This document shows, piece after piece, positions 26,296-35,096 of a stretch of DNA of 64,000 nt. A program made the position numbers and the translations under genes. Each line of letters opens with the position of its first letter. Position 1 is the first letter of the stretch. The stretch lies in contig NZ_AHTH01000004.1 in assembly GCF_000245735.1 (NCBI RefSeq), forward strand, positions 1 through 64,000, written 5' to 3'. Source of the DNA: Alishewanella jeotgali KCTC 22429 (GTDB taxonomy: Bacteria; Pseudomonadota; Gammaproteobacteria; Enterobacterales; Alteromonadaceae). The notes below the pieces were generated by a model. That model saw only the letters and a list, made by a program, of their open reading frames with translations, searched no databases and was not told the DNA's origin.

Positions 26296-26696
26296 TGCGA
26301 GTGAAGTTCTTTATCTATGGCGCCTAACACATCAGAGCGGGTAATAATTCCCAGCAGATGACCGTTATCATCAACCACCGGGTAGAGCTTGGGTTTGGCC
26401 TTTAACATGGTTTGCGCCAGATCGATAATGCCGTCGTACTCTTTTACCGTCAGCACCTCGGTCCGCATCACATCACTGACCCGCGCGGCCTGCTGGTCAT
26501 GATAAGTCGACATCAGCATCCGTGCCAGGCAATCCTGCTCGGAGATAAAACCTATAATTTTGCGCTGCGCATCAATCACCGGGCCACCGGTTTGCCGGCC
26601 TTTAATCAGCCGATCCACCGCCATTTCCACTGGCATTTCAGCATCAAAGGTCACCGGATGACGATTCATATAGTCGGCAACTTTTAGTAAGTCCAT
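26277..26696 (-). CDS. CBS-domain pair protein
   Basis: A 139-residue stand-alone Bateman module. CBS 1 runs from about 7 to 57 (YMNRHPVTFDAEMPVEMAVDR to GFISEQDCL). CBS 2 runs from about 76 to 131 (VMRTEVLTVKEYDGIIDLAQ to GIITRSDVLGAI). Such pairs bind adenosyl nucleotides and regulate partners, but no catalytic domain is attached and the partner is unknown. Single gene; its 3' end lies in a short tandem repeat. Confidence 0.92.
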   Translation of the reverse strand: MDLLKVADYMNRHPVTFDAEMPVEMAVDRLIKGRQTGGPVIDAQRKIIGFISEQDCLARMLMSTYHDQQAARVSDVMRTEVLTVKEYDGIIDLAQTMLKAKPKLYPVVDDNGHLLGIITRSDVLGAIDKELHSHYSKAG

Positions 26697-26815
26697 GCGT
26701 CCCCCTTATCTTCTTAATACAAGGTGCGGTTGCCGCAATCCTGTTACACCGGACTTCCAGCTACCGCTTAGTTAAGGTTAGACGATGAAACGCCGTTTTG
26801 CCTGCTATTCACGCG

Positions 26816-27814
26816 TTATTCGGCTTGAAAAATCTCAACTTTAAGTGGTGTCGTATCGCCCAACATCGCCCGGTACATACCCTCGGTATTAAAGGCCCAG
26901 CTTAAGCGCCCTTGCGGATCCACTACAATTACGCCACCCGTGCCACCGACTTGTGCCAGCTCAGCCATCACTTCCGTTGCCGCTGCACTGGCCGTTTTGC
27001 CTTGATACTTCACTCTGGCGCAGATATCTGAAGCAACCTGATAACGGATAAAATACTCACCATGGCCGGTAGCGGAGACCGCACAACTTTGGTTGTCGGC
27101 AAAATTACCGGCACCAATTACCGGGGCATCGCCAATCCGGCCATAGCGCTTGGCGGTCATGCCACCTGTTGAGGTCGCGGCGGCCAGATTACCGGTCTTA
27201 TCAATCGCCACAGCGCCAACGGTGCCCATACGCCAGGCAGGGTCAAAAGGAATGGCTGCCTGATGTGGCTGTGGTTGCAGTGCTTGTTTGGCGCGTTTTA
27301 ATGCCTCATAGCGAAATTCAGTGTTGTAATAGCTGTTGGGAACCCGCTCCAGCTGAAGGGTATCGGCAAAGGCCTCAGCGCCGGCACCGGCGAGCATCAC
27401 ATGCTCGGATTGCTCCATCACTGCCCGTGCCAGCAAGATTGGGTTTTTGATGGTACTAACACCGGCAACGGCGCCGGCTTGCCGGTCTTGCCCCTGCATA
27501 ATAGAAGCATCCAATTCATGGCTTTCATCATAGGTATAAACCGCGCCCTTGCCGGCATTAAACAGCGGCGAGTCCTCCAGAATCATTACGGCGCGAGTTA
27601 CCGCATCCAGGCTGCTACCACCTTGTTGCAACACGGCATAACCCTGTTCCGCAGCATGCTTAAGGGTTGCTTCATACGCCTGACGTTGGGTATCTGTCAG
27701 CTGAGCTTTGTTAATGGTACCGGCACCACCGTGGATCACAATACCGGATGGTGCAGCCGCAAAAGACAGAGCTGGGACGAGACAAAGCGCTGCTAACAAA
27801 GATTGAGGTTTCAT
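26816..27814 (-). CDS. iaaA: Isoaspartyl peptidase / plant-type L-asparaginase, exported
   Basis: N-terminal nucleophile hydrolase, 332 residues. It self-cleaves before Thr198 (MGTVGAV) to give alpha and beta subunits and removes isoAsp or Asn side-chain amides. The GNLAAATSTGG and GDAPVIGAGNFA segments line the active site. A clear Sec signal peptide (about 1-20, ending FAAA) puts it in the periplasm, unlike cytosolic E. coli IaaA. It is divergent from ggt, another exported Ntn hydrolase, across about 260 bases. Together they suggest periplasmic scavenging of peptides and gamma-glutamyl compounds. Confidence 0.92.
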   Translation of the reverse strand: MKPQSLLAALCLVPALSFAAAPSGIVIHGGAGTINKAQLTDTQRQAYEATLKHAAEQGYAVLQQGGSSLDAVTRAVMILEDSPLFNAGKGAVYTYDESHELDASIMQGQDRQAGAVAGVSTIKNPILLARAVMEQSEHVMLAGAGAEAFADTLQLERVPNSYYNTEFRYEALKRAKQALQPQPHQAAIPFDPAWRMGTVGAVAIDKTGNLAAATSTGGMTAKRYGRIGDAPVIGAGNFADNQSCAVSATGHGEYFIRYQVASDICARVKYQGKTASAAATEVMAELAQVGGTGGVIVVDPQGRLSWAFNTEGMYRAMLGDTTPLKVEIFQAE

Positions 27815-27981
27815 AATTCGACTCCGGATATAAAAAGGTTACTGATTGTTGTAAGACATTATCAGACGCAGAGCAACTTATTCCGGCTGATGGTGCTTTT
27901 ATTGCGTTGGATCAAGGCGTCGCAGCAGCAGCACGTTAGACTGGGGCCTGTTGTTATACGTACTGCGTAAACCTGACGCTT

Positions 27982-28009
27982 GGCGCCCCTCTCTGTGGCG
28001 CCTTTTTTT
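27982..28009 (+). terminator. Orphan terminator-like hairpin upstream of ggt
   Basis: GGCGCC (27982-27987) and GGCGCC (27997-28002) can pair around a nine-base loop, followed by seven T. It lies 67 bases before the chosen ggt start, with no plus-strand gene upstream. It could end a small RNA or attenuate the ggt leader. Confidence 0.55.
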
Positions 28010-28075
28010 CATTGTTTCTTTTCCATGCGGCTGATGCTAAGGTTTAGTTTATCGTTAACTCGCCGGTCTCAGCCT

Positions 28076-29764
28076 ATGCTATTGCGTCAAATCAGTCTGA
28101 TTAGTTGCCTTATTCTGGCAAGTCTTAACCTTAACGCGACAGCCAAAACACAGCAGCTCACCGCTGCCGTGGCCAGCCCGGATCAGTATGGTGCGCAAGT
28201 GGCGGCTGAAATCTTGCGCCAGGGTGGTAATGCGGTCGATGCAGCTGTTGCCACAGCCTTTACCCTGGCAGTCACCTATCCGGAGGCAGGTAACCTGGGC
28301 GGCGGTGGCTTTCTGACTTTATGGTTTAATGGCAAGGCCTATTTCCTGGATTACCGGGAAACGGCTCCGGCCCGGGCGCACCGCGATATGTACCTGAACG
28401 CTGAAGGTGAGGTGATTGAAAACCTCAGTTTAATTGGCCATCAGGCGTCCGGCGTGCCGGGCACGGTAATGGGCATGTGGCAATTACATCAGTTATTTGG
28501 TAGCAAGAGCTGGCCGGAATTGCTGGCGCCAGCGATCCAATTGGCTGAGCAGGGTTTTATTGTGCCAGATAAAGCCTATCTGTATGAAGGCGATATGCTG
28601 CAACGCTTTGCTGGTAAAACCAATTTTGTTGCTTACTTTGGCAAGATGCAGCCGGGTGAACGCTTTGTGCAAGCTGAGCTGGCCGCGACGTTAAAACGCC
28701 TGGCTGCCGAGGGCCCGAGCGACTTTTATCAGGGCAAAACCGCTGAGTTGATTGTTGCCGAAATGCAGCGTGGTGGTGGCTTGATCTCAATGGCCGATCT
28801 GGCTGCCTATCAAGCAGTCTGGCGTACCCCTCTGGTAACGCGCTGGCGTGACCGGCAGCTTATCACCGCACCGCCCCCCAGTTCAGGCGGAATTGCCTTA
28901 CAGCAGTTACTGACGCTCAAAGAGCTAAATCAACAACATTTTCAGGATGTTGCACACAATTCCGCCCAGTATGTACACCTGATGGCTGAGATTGCGAAAC
29001 GGGTGTTTGCCGATCGGGCCGACTATCTGGGCGATCCGGCCTTTACCGAGGTGCCGAGCCAAAAATTGCTGGCGCCTGACTACCTGGCCCGGCGGGCCCA
29101 GGAGATCAATCCCAAAGCTATATCGGCCACTGAGACCATTAAACCAGGTCTGGAATCAGAGCAAACTACGCACTTTTCGATTGTTGATCATGCCGGCAAT
29201 GCCGTCTCCAATACCTACACCCTGAATCTGGATTATGGCAGTGGTGTGGTAGTCAGCGGTGCTGGTTTTTTATTGAATAACGAAATGGATGACTTTTCTG
29301 CCAAGCCAGGTGTGCCTAATGCTTTTGGCGTGGTCGGCAGCGATGCTAACGCCATAGCACCGGGTAAACGTATGCTGTCTTCGATGACACCGACTATAGT
29401 GTTAAAAGATAATCAACCGGAGCTGGTGATCGGTACGCCGGGTGGCTCGACGATTTTTACCAGTATTTTTCAAGTGATAAATAATTTGTATGACTTTAAC
29501 ATGACAGCAGAACAAGCTGTCGCCGCACCCCGCTTTCACCACCAGCTGCTGCCAAAAGATCAGATCCGGATGGAAAGTGTGCAAGCTCTGGCTGAACCGG
29601 TACAAGCTGAATTAACCGCCCGCGGTTATTCGTTGCATACGCCAAACTGGGACTTAGGCGATATCCAACTGATCCTGCTTAATCAGGATGGCACACAAGC
29701 GGTGTCCGATCCGCGTGGCCGCGGCGCGACCAGGCTTATCGCCGCGTCGCCTAGCCAGCCATAA
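28076..29764 (+). CDS. ggt: Gamma-glutamyltranspeptidase
   Basis: Ntn hydrolase that hydrolyses or transfers the gamma-glutamyl group of glutathione in the periplasm. About 562 residues from ATG 28076, whose signal peptide (LISCLILASLNLNATA) is typical; ATG 28025 is an alternative and neither has a good ribosome-binding site. The early GGNAVDAAVAT and NLGGGGFLTLW segments are family hallmarks. The nucleophile Thr (about 365) starts the small subunit at THFSIVDHAGN. The oxyanion GTPGGSTI segment is present. A 10-base gap to the next gene suggests an operon. Confidence 0.95.
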   Translation: MLLRQISLISCLILASLNLNATAKTQQLTAAVASPDQYGAQVAAEILRQGGNAVDAAVATAFTLAVTYPEAGNLGGGGFLTLWFNGKAYFLDYRETAPARAHRDMYLNAEGEVIENLSLIGHQASGVPGTVMGMWQLHQLFGSKSWPELLAPAIQLAEQGFIVPDKAYLYEGDMLQRFAGKTNFVAYFGKMQPGERFVQAELAATLKRLAAEGPSDFYQGKTAELIVAEMQRGGGLISMADLAAYQAVWRTPLVTRWRDRQLITAPPPSSGGIALQQLLTLKELNQQHFQDVAHNSAQYVHLMAEIAKRVFADRADYLGDPAFTEVPSQKLLAPDYLARRAQEINPKAISATETIKPGLESEQTTHFSIVDHAGNAVSNTYTLNLDYGSGVVVSGAGFLLNNEMDDFSAKPGVPNAFGVVGSDANAIAPGKRMLSSMTPTIVLKDNQPELVIGTPGGSTIFTSIFQVINNLYDFNMTAEQAVAAPRFHHQLLPKDQIRMESVQALAEPVQAELTARGYSLHTPNWDLGDIQLILLNQDGTQAVSDPRGRGATRLIAASPSQP

Positions 29765-29774
29765 CGGTCGCCCT

Positions 29775-30551
29775 ATGCAGTATCTTTATTCCGGTCTGTT
29801 GTTGGTTATTACGCTGCTTTGGCAAAACAAGGCCACGGCTGATAGCGCCAGTCTGCGTTTTTGTTATGAAGATAAACCGCTGTTACCCTTTTATAATGGC
29901 CACGGTGACTTGCCTGCGCCACAGCCTGGCGCCGCTATCGAGCATCTGCAAGCAGTAGCAAAGGCCACTAACATCGAGCTCGTTCTGATCCGCCAACCTT
30001 GGTTACGTTGTCTGGCGCAACTAGAAGCCAATCAGGTCGATGCGCTGGTAGCGGAATATGCCAGCGAGCGCGACTACTATATGCAGGCGCCACGCCGCCC
30101 TGACGGTCAACCCGATGAGAGTCTGGCCATGAGTAGCTTTAGCCTGTGTCTGACTTATCATCAACAGGGTTTGCTACCGGAGAAACTGAGTCAACAGCGC
30201 GAGTTTGCCCTGGCCCGCCCACTTGGCTACCGCCCCTTGCCGATGCCTGGCCCTCATATTGAGGTATCAGCCGATTCAATTAGCCATGCGCTGGAATTAG
30301 TCAGCTCAGGACGGGTGGACGCGACCACAGTACTCTGTGAGTTGAACGGCATTACTGTCGAGCCCGCCGAACTACTGCTGCGACCGCTGCAGATCTACCC
30401 GACACCGGTGTACCACTCGGTTGGTTATTTAATGTTTAGTAAGGCCTTTTATCAGCAAAATCCGGATCTTGCTGTCAGGATCTGGCAACAGGTGGCGCAA
30501 CAGCGGGATACCAACCGTTATCTGGACTATTTACAGCAGCCACAGCAATAG
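29775..30551 (+). CDS. Periplasmic solute-binding protein-like (SBP_bac_3 type)
   Basis: A 258-residue protein with a Sec signal peptide (about 1-22, ending ATADS). The mature part is a short two-lobed binding-protein fold: LRFCYEDKPLLPFYNG at the start, an AAIEHLQAVAKATNIELVLI helix-strand unit, and LEANQVDALVAEYASERD. These are typical of family 3 amino-acid-binding proteins and their ABC-free relatives. No permease or ATPase gene is adjacent, so it may be a sensor-like orphan. It lies 10 bases after ggt, which hints at binding of a product of peptide breakdown. Confidence 0.72.
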   Translation: MQYLYSGLLLVITLLWQNKATADSASLRFCYEDKPLLPFYNGHGDLPAPQPGAAIEHLQAVAKATNIELVLIRQPWLRCLAQLEANQVDALVAEYASERDYYMQAPRRPDGQPDESLAMSSFSLCLTYHQQGLLPEKLSQQREFALARPLGYRPLPMPGPHIEVSADSISHALELVSSGRVDATTVLCELNGITVEPAELLLRPLQIYPTPVYHSVGYLMFSKAFYQQNPDLAVRIWQQVAQQRDTNRYLDYLQQPQQ

Positions 30552-30624
30552 CAGCTGTACTAAAGCATTATTGCCAGACGTGACGCAGCAACTAAGCTGG
30601 TAGCGTATTTTCTTTGGAGTGACT

Positions 30625-31641
30625 ATGCGCCCTTTTATTCCCAGTGTTTTCAGTACTGCCATGCTGTGCAGTGTCGCCGTACAGGCTGCTGCTCTACCCG
30701 AATTACAGGCGATCCCGGAGCTTAAGCTGTCGCCGTCGCTGACGGTGTCGGGGTTATCATCCGGCGGCTATATGGCAGCACAGTTCCATTTGGCGTTTGC
30801 CCCTGAGGTTTCCGGTGCGGCCATTCTGGCGGCAGGCCCGGTGTACTGTGCACGTAACGATTTACGTCAGGCCTTGGCGCACTGTATGAATCAGGCAACC
30901 GCCGCACCTGATCTGAAGGCGATCAACGCTTACCTTCAGCAACAGCAACAAGCCGGTAAGCTGGCAGCACCGGCAGCGCTGGCAAATAGCAGAGTCTGGA
31001 TCTTTAGCGGGAGCGCCGACAGCACCGTGTTGCCGCAAGTCAGCGCCGCCCTGTACCAGCAATATCAGCAATGGTTGCCGGCGGAGCAGTTGGTATGGAT
31101 TAACGACCAGCCCTTTGCCCATCATTTCCCGACGGCAAAAAGCGGTTTAACCGACTGCAATAAATCCGAGGCACCCTTTGTTGCCAGCTGTGAGTATGAC
31201 GCTGCCGGCAAATTGCTATCCCATCTGCTTGGCGAGCTACAGAACGCCGCCAGCAACAGCAGTGGCACCTTGCTGAAATTTGATCAGCACCAGCTGGCCA
31301 GTGCTGCCCGCGGCCAATTAGCACAGTACGGTTATCTGTATGTGCCAACGGCCTGTGCCTCCGGTAACAACTGTCGCTTACACGTCAGTTTTCATGGCTG
31401 CCGTCAGGACGCCAGCCAGGTGGGCGATGCCTTTATCCGGCATACCGGCTTGAACGAATATGCCGATACCAATCAGCTGGTGATCCTGTATCCACAGGTT
31501 GAGAAAAGTGCAATGTCGCCCTTTAACCCGAATGGCTGCTGGGATTGGTGGGGCTATAGTGGCGAGGATTACGCAACTAATGCCGGCGCGCAAATAAAAG
31601 CAGTAAAACAGTTAGTGGATGCCCTGCAACAGCGCCGCTAG
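30625..31641 (+). CDS. PHB-depolymerase-like secreted esterase
   Basis: A 338-residue alpha/beta hydrolase with signal peptide (about 1-22). The nucleophile elbow is GLSSGGYMAAQ (Ser about 46). An acidic residue in SGSADSTV and His in FAHHFPTAK complete a likely triad. The paired cysteines and the C-terminal HGCRQDASQVGD and NPNGCWDWWGY segments are typical of type-2 poly(3-hydroxybutyrate) depolymerases. ATG 30625 is used because TGGAG lies just upstream; GTG 30619 would overlap that site. No PHB synthase gene is in the window, so the substrate may be another polyester or ester. Confidence 0.85.
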   Translation: MRPFIPSVFSTAMLCSVAVQAAALPELQAIPELKLSPSLTVSGLSSGGYMAAQFHLAFAPEVSGAAILAAGPVYCARNDLRQALAHCMNQATAAPDLKAINAYLQQQQQAGKLAAPAALANSRVWIFSGSADSTVLPQVSAALYQQYQQWLPAEQLVWINDQPFAHHFPTAKSGLTDCNKSEAPFVASCEYDAAGKLLSHLLGELQNAASNSSGTLLKFDQHQLASAARGQLAQYGYLYVPTACASGNNCRLHVSFHGCRQDASQVGDAFIRHTGLNEYADTNQLVILYPQVEKSAMSPFNPNGCWDWWGYSGEDYATNAGAQIKAVKQLVDALQQRR

Positions 31642-31667
31642 TGCTGTTGCAGTTAACTGATGTCACT

Positions 31668-32882
31668 TTAGGTTGCCGGTGTTAACTCACTGGCTGCATT
31701 TTCATCAGCACTGTGCTGCAGCAGTTGCTCCAGACAGTGCTGACGGACCCCATAAAACTGCTTTAAGGCGGCAATCTGTGCCAGGATCGGCGCTCGGGGT
31801 TTTGGTTTTTGTCGCCGGGTCGCCAGGATCATTTTATTTTTACTGGTATGCTCCAGTGAAATAAATTCAAACACCTTGGTATCGTAACCATGGGCTTCCA
31901 GCAGCAGTGCGCGCAGACTGTCGGTCAGCATCTCAGCCTCCTGACCCAAATGAATACCATGCTGTAACATGGGTGACAGTACTGCAGGTAGCTGCACCTG
32001 TGGCCGGATCTCCTTGTGGCAACACGGTGAGCACATAATGATTTCGGCGCCGGTGCGAATACCCATATGGATAGCATAATCGGTGGCGGTATCGCAGGCG
32101 TGCAGCGCCACCATCACGTTAATGCCCTGAGCTTTAAAATGCTTTACATCGCCTTGGGCAAACCGGATGCCATCGAGCTGCAACTGAGTCGCAGTGTTAT
32201 TACACAGGTCAACCAGCGACTGTCTGAGCTCCACCCCTGTTACCTCCGCCGCGATGCCGGCGCTATGCCGGAAATAGTCATGCATCGCAAAGGTCAGATA
32301 CGCCTTCCCTGAACCAAAATCCGCCACATGCAGCTCAGCGCGTTCTAACAAGCCGGTGTCTTTTACTGCGCCGGAGAGAATTTCAATAAACTTATTGATC
32401 TGCTTCCACTTATTCGACATCGACGGAATGATCTCACCACGGCTATCGGTGACGCCTAACGCCGTTAAAAATGGCCGGCTTTGTTCAACGTAGCGTTGCT
32501 TGGCTCTATTATGACTCTCGATTTTGGCCGTTTGTGCCTGTTGCTTAGTGGCCAACAGATACTTACCTTTTTTACTTTTCGACAGTTGCGCGCTATGTCG
32601 GGTACTTTGCAGATTAGCTTGCGCAAACGCTGTCAGCAGGCCATCCAGCACAGTCGCTGCCTGCGCAGCCGGGTAGTTCTTAGTCACATGGTTGGTTTGA
32701 TACTGATACAGAAATTTCAGCTGCCAGCTGTCCTTTAACTGTACCGGTGTAACCTCCAGCCGTTGTAATGCTGGCTCCGTGCCCTGGTATTTACTTAAAA
32801 CCAGCTTGACCAGCTGCTGCTGGTGCAGACTGTCGTTTAACAGCGCGGTAAAACTTAGCCAAGCGGCCTGATGTTCAGCCAA
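31668..32882 (-). CDS. Class I SAM-dependent methyltransferase
   Basis: About 404 residues. The methyltransferase core reads LHVADFGSGKAYLTFAMHDYF (motif I), EVTGVELRQSLVDLC (motif II) and NVMVALHACDTATDYAI. A CSPCCHKEIRP segment follows, as in a group of bacterial and eukaryotic uncharacterised RNA-methyltransferase-like proteins. The N-terminal ~150 residues carry a basic region (SKSKKGKYLLATKQQAQ). I chose TTG 32882 because AGGAGA lies six bases upstream; the in-frame ATG at 32957 would overlap the cardiolipin synthase gene by 52 bases. Substrate unknown. Confidence 0.8.
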   Translation of the reverse strand: MAEHQAAWLSFTALLNDSLHQQQLVKLVLSKYQGTEPALQRLEVTPVQLKDSWQLKFLYQYQTNHVTKNYPAAQAATVLDGLLTAFAQANLQSTRHSAQLSKSKKGKYLLATKQQAQTAKIESHNRAKQRYVEQSRPFLTALGVTDSRGEIIPSMSNKWKQINKFIEILSGAVKDTGLLERAELHVADFGSGKAYLTFAMHDYFRHSAGIAAEVTGVELRQSLVDLCNNTATQLQLDGIRFAQGDVKHFKAQGINVMVALHACDTATDYAIHMGIRTGAEIIMCSPCCHKEIRPQVQLPAVLSPMLQHGIHLGQEAEMLTDSLRALLLEAHGYDTKVFEFISLEHTSKNKMILATRRQKPKPRAPILAQIAALKQFYGVRQHCLEQLLQHSADENAASELTPAT

Positions 32883-32905
32883 CAGTGTTCTCCTAAAAAT
32901 CGCGG

Positions 32906-34411
32906 CTATAAAACCGGGGCCATCAAATGCGCGGCGCGCGATACTGCGCGCCGCCACCAGGGCCGTTCAATAATCTCCGTCAGGCTCATTTGCCGGGAAC
33001 GCTGAAAATCAGCAACAAACATGGTCGCAACCTCAGCATTAAAGGCCTCATCTAACAGCAGCGCGGTAATTTCAAAGTTTAGCCGGAACGAGCGGTTATC
33101 CAGGTTGACGGTGCCAATGGCGCTGAGCTGCTGATCGACCAAAAAACTCTTCGCATGTAAAAAGCCCTGCTGATAGCGATAGATTTTAACACCAGCATCC
33201 AGCAAAGGGCCAATAAAGGCGTAGGCCGCCTGAGTGACCAGCAGATTATCAGTGCGCTCCGGGATCAGGATCCGGACATCCACCCCGCGCAGCGCTGCCA
33301 GCTTCAGTGCCGCCAGGGTCCCCTCGTCAGGTACAAAATACGGACTGGCGATCCAAATCCGCTCGCGCGCACTATGCAGCGCATGTTGAATCAGTAAGCT
33401 GGCAGTTTCAAAGCGATCAGCTGGTCCGGATGGCAAAATCAGCACCGGGATATCACCATCAGCAGCTGCTTCTGCCTGCCAGTAAAGCGCCGGGATGGTT
33501 TCGGCGGTCCAATACCAATCTTCGACAAAAGACAATTGCAGTGCCAGCACGCCGGGACCAGTGAGTTTTAAATGGGTATCCCGCCACTGGCCGTAACGCG
33601 GGACCTGCCCTAAGTATTCATCACCGACATTAAAACCGCCCAGCCAGCCTTGTTTACCATCTGCAATCACGATTTTACGGTGATTACGAAAATTCAGCTG
33701 AAACCGATTGCCCGCGCCCTTGGTGGAATGAAAAGGCCGTACTGCGACACCGGCATCGGTCATTGCCCGTAAATAGCTTTGCGGTAAGCGATAACTGCCG
33801 ATTTCATCATATAAAAAGTATACCTGCACGCCCTGACGGGCTTTTTCAATCAGCAGTTGCTGTAACTGCCGACCGAGCTGATCATCACGCACAATATAGA
33901 ACTGCACCAGCACATACTGCTGTGCCTGGCGAATACCGTCAAAGATACTGGCAAAGGTTTGCTCGCCATCGATTAGCAGTTGCGCGCTGTTACCGCGTAA
34001 AAACGGCATCTTGGCCAGGCGTTCCACTGCTTGCAAACTGCCGCGATCGCGAATGCTGTGTAATACAAAATCCTCAACCCCGGATGCTTTTAACTGATGC
34101 TTGTTAAACAGCTCATGCTCGGTTTCCTGACGCGAGATAACATAGCCCTGAAAACGACTGCGGCCAAAGATCCAATAAGCAGGCACTGCCGCATAGGGAA
34201 AGGTATTGAGGGAAATAATCCAGGCGATGCTGCCCTGAGCTGTGCGCGACGACATCAGGGCATCCAGCGACGATAAGGCACCTGAAAGGTGGAATAAGGC
34301 TAACAGCAACAGCAAAAAGCGGCGCCTTTTACTAAGGCCGCCGACCCGCCTGCCATCAACCAATGGCTGCCGGGCAAAGGCTTGCTGTAACAGAGATTTG
34401 ATTTTTAACAT
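32906..34411 (-). CDS. cls: Cardiolipin synthase, phospholipase D family
   Basis: A 501-residue protein that condenses two phosphatidylglycerols, or uses another phosphatidyl donor, to form cardiolipin at the inner membrane. Two N-terminal hydrophobic helices (about 30-48 and 60-82) are followed by two PLD domains with HKD motifs: HRKIVIADGKQGWLGG and HAKSFLVDQQLSAIGT. Both motifs are intact, each with the GG/GT-N continuation. It is upstream of the methyltransferase gene and 60 bases downstream of zapC. Confidence 0.93.
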   Translation of the reverse strand: MLKIKSLLQQAFARQPLVDGRRVGGLSKRRRFLLLLLALFHLSGALSSLDALMSSRTAQGSIAWIISLNTFPYAAVPAYWIFGRSRFQGYVISRQETEHELFNKHQLKASGVEDFVLHSIRDRGSLQAVERLAKMPFLRGNSAQLLIDGEQTFASIFDGIRQAQQYVLVQFYIVRDDQLGRQLQQLLIEKARQGVQVYFLYDEIGSYRLPQSYLRAMTDAGVAVRPFHSTKGAGNRFQLNFRNHRKIVIADGKQGWLGGFNVGDEYLGQVPRYGQWRDTHLKLTGPGVLALQLSFVEDWYWTAETIPALYWQAEAAADGDIPVLILPSGPADRFETASLLIQHALHSARERIWIASPYFVPDEGTLAALKLAALRGVDVRILIPERTDNLLVTQAAYAFIGPLLDAGVKIYRYQQGFLHAKSFLVDQQLSAIGTVNLDNRSFRLNFEITALLLDEAFNAEVATMFVADFQRSRQMSLTEIIERPWWRRAVSRAAHLMAPVL

Positions 34412-34471
34412 GCGGTAACAACCAGCTCAGAGCGGCCTGACACTGTGTCTGCAGTTGAGTATGTGACCGCA

Positions 34472-34987
34472 TCAGGCGGTACGGGCATAACCGACATCAA
34501 CCTCAGTCGGCAAGGCGCGGTTGCGCAGCACGCGGATCACGGTATGGCGGCTAAGCTGTTTGCCGGCTAAAGACTCGCCGTCTTCAAGCAACAAGCATTC
34601 GACACATTCCAGATCCGAGGCCACAACCAAAGCCAGTAAGGTATCTTTACCTTGCAACTGCACCAATTGATACAAACCGCTATCCTGCGCCCGCTGGGTC
34701 GCGAAATACCAGCTTTTATGGGCACTTAGTTGCCGGTAACGATTAGCAAGGGCATGTAAACAGAGTTCAAAGCGCAGAGCGTCATCAGCAATGACTGGCT
34801 GCAGCGCTTCATGAAAACGCCAGAAAGCTTCCGCTTCCGCCAGTGAAAATGGCTGGCGGACGGGTTTGTCATTCAGGTTGGCAGCAGACAGCTCAGAGCT
34901 AAACTGCAACTGGTCATCAATATCCAGTAGCAGCCGATCTTGCTGTGGGCAATAATACCAGGTCCATTGCTCTGACGGCGTTAACAT
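34472..34987 (-). CDS. zapC: Cell division protein ZapC
   Basis: A 171-residue protein. The WTWYYCPQQDRLLLDI N-terminus and the central LHALANRYRQLSAHKSWYF match E. coli ZapC, which stabilises FtsZ protofilament bundling at the Z-ring. The C-terminal IRVLRNRALPTEVDV segment also fits. Position directly downstream of pyrD is the order known in E. coli, which supports the call despite modest sequence similarity. Confidence 0.88.
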   Translation of the reverse strand: MLTPSEQWTWYYCPQQDRLLLDIDDQLQFSSELSAANLNDKPVRQPFSLAEAEAFWRFHEALQPVIADDALRFELCLHALANRYRQLSAHKSWYFATQRAQDSGLYQLVQLQGKDTLLALVVASDLECVECLLLEDGESLAGKQLSRHTVIRVLRNRALPTEVDVGYARTA

Positions 34988-35037
34988 CGCTCTCCTAAAT
35001 CTGGTCAGACTACGCAGTAATTAGCACTAATATAGCA

Positions 35038-35088
35038 CGCTGATCAAAAAGTTAAAGATTATTTATGTCTAAAAAATGTTGATCAGCG
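35038..35088. repeat. 10-bp perfect inverted repeat between pyrD and zapC
   Basis: CGCTGATCAA (35038-35047) and TTGATCAGCG (35079-35088) flank a 31-base A/T-rich spacer. It lies 9 bases past the pyrD stop and about 50 bases before zapC. It could be a long-loop hairpin, an operator, or a processed element. Confidence 0.6.
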
Positions 35089-35096
35089 ACGGATCT

